A model generated the notes under the pieces. It saw nothing but the letters and a program-made list of their open reading frames with translations, ran no database searches and had not been told where the DNA came from. A DNA stretch of 5,019 nucleotides, taken from positions 1 through 5,019 of the forward strand of contig JAJZFF010000565.1 in assembly GCA_021805485.1 (NCBI GenBank), read 5' to 3'. Positions 4,997-5,019 of the stretch are shown here, piece by piece; positions within the stretch are counted from its first letter, which is position 1, and each line of letters opens with the position of its first letter. The DNA comes from Pseudomonadota bacterium. Its GTDB lineage: Bacteria > Pseudomonadota > Alphaproteobacteria > Acetobacterales > Acetobacteraceae. The position numbers and the translations under genes are program-made.

Positions 4997-5019
4997 TCCC
5001 GGCCCGTCACGGGCCGGGA
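4997..5019 (-). terminator. Perfect GC-rich hairpin upstream of livH: terminator or operon attenuator
   Basis: TCCCGGCCCG (4997-5006) and CGGGCCGGGA (5010-5019) are exact reverse complements separated by a 3-nt loop (TCA, or TGA on the minus strand), giving a 10-bp stem. The window ends with the stem, so the arm could be longer. On the minus strand the stem is followed by TCTTTCG, a weak T tract (four T in six), which fits a leaky Rho-independent terminator for a gene to the right. The 56 nt between the stem and livH show no convincing -35/-10 pair. In binding-protein transporter operons, a hairpin after the first gene often gives more binding protein than permease. This reading assumes that the gene to the right encodes the substrate-binding protein (inference). 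Confidence 0.65.

Noticed and set aside
4774..5010. Minus-strand frame starting at a GTG in the hairpin, and an ATG at 4956, as a possible leader peptide before livH
   Set aside because: Both are in the same wrong frame relative to livH, run deep into the livH coding region and give an Arg-rich shadow product. No regulatory codon run was visible.
1..5019. CRISPR arrays, insertion sequences, tRNA or rRNA genes, toxin-antitoxin or phage genes
   Set aside because: None was seen on either strand: no regularly spaced repeats, transposase motifs, CCA-ended cloverleaf or rRNA segments.

Overview
The window is GC-rich DNA (roughly two-thirds G+C) from a bacterium. The compact operon, strong G/C at third codon positions, an AGGAG/GGAGG type of ribosome binding site and the protein families suggest a proteobacterium, most likely an alphaproteobacterium (inference from style and remembered homologues; no rRNA or marker gene is present). 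All six supported genes lie on the minus strand, so transcription runs from right to left.

Right to left: a perfect 10-bp GC-rich hairpin (4997-5019) at the window edge; livH (4940-4059, TTG start), livM (4045-3137), livG (3147-2440) and livF (2435-1734), which together make the two permeases and two ATPases of a branched-chain/hydrophobic amino acid (HAAT, Liv-type) ABC importer; an OsmC-family thiol protein (1657-1211); and an IclR-family regulator of the PcaR/PobR/PcaU type (1015-203). The periplasmic substrate-binding protein such importers need is not in the window. It probably lies just beyond the right edge, with the hairpin in the gap acting as a terminator or attenuator. The four liv genes are tightly packed (13-nt gap, 11-nt overlap, 4-nt gap), so they are one operon. 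osmC follows after 76 nt with its own good ribosome binding site and may be read through from the operon. The regulator follows after a 195-nt gap.

That 195-nt gap holds the least expected structure in the window: a perfect 10-bp inverted repeat (TTGTCCACAG / CTGTGGACAA) plus a third, imperfect copy in direct orientation 43 bp from the first. It looks like an operator for the regulator, and each perfect arm also contains a DnaA-box-like 9-mer. The transport genes themselves are an ordinary Liv system, but the ATPase motifs suggest an asymmetric pair: one composite ATP site is canonical and all the deviations fall in the other.

The regulator's family normally senses aromatic acids or protocatechuate-pathway intermediates. 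The neighbouring Liv-type importer could therefore carry an aromatic acid rather than leucine/isoleucine/valine (inference). The left 202 nt contain no supportable gene. I did not find a clearly novel multi-gene system here.
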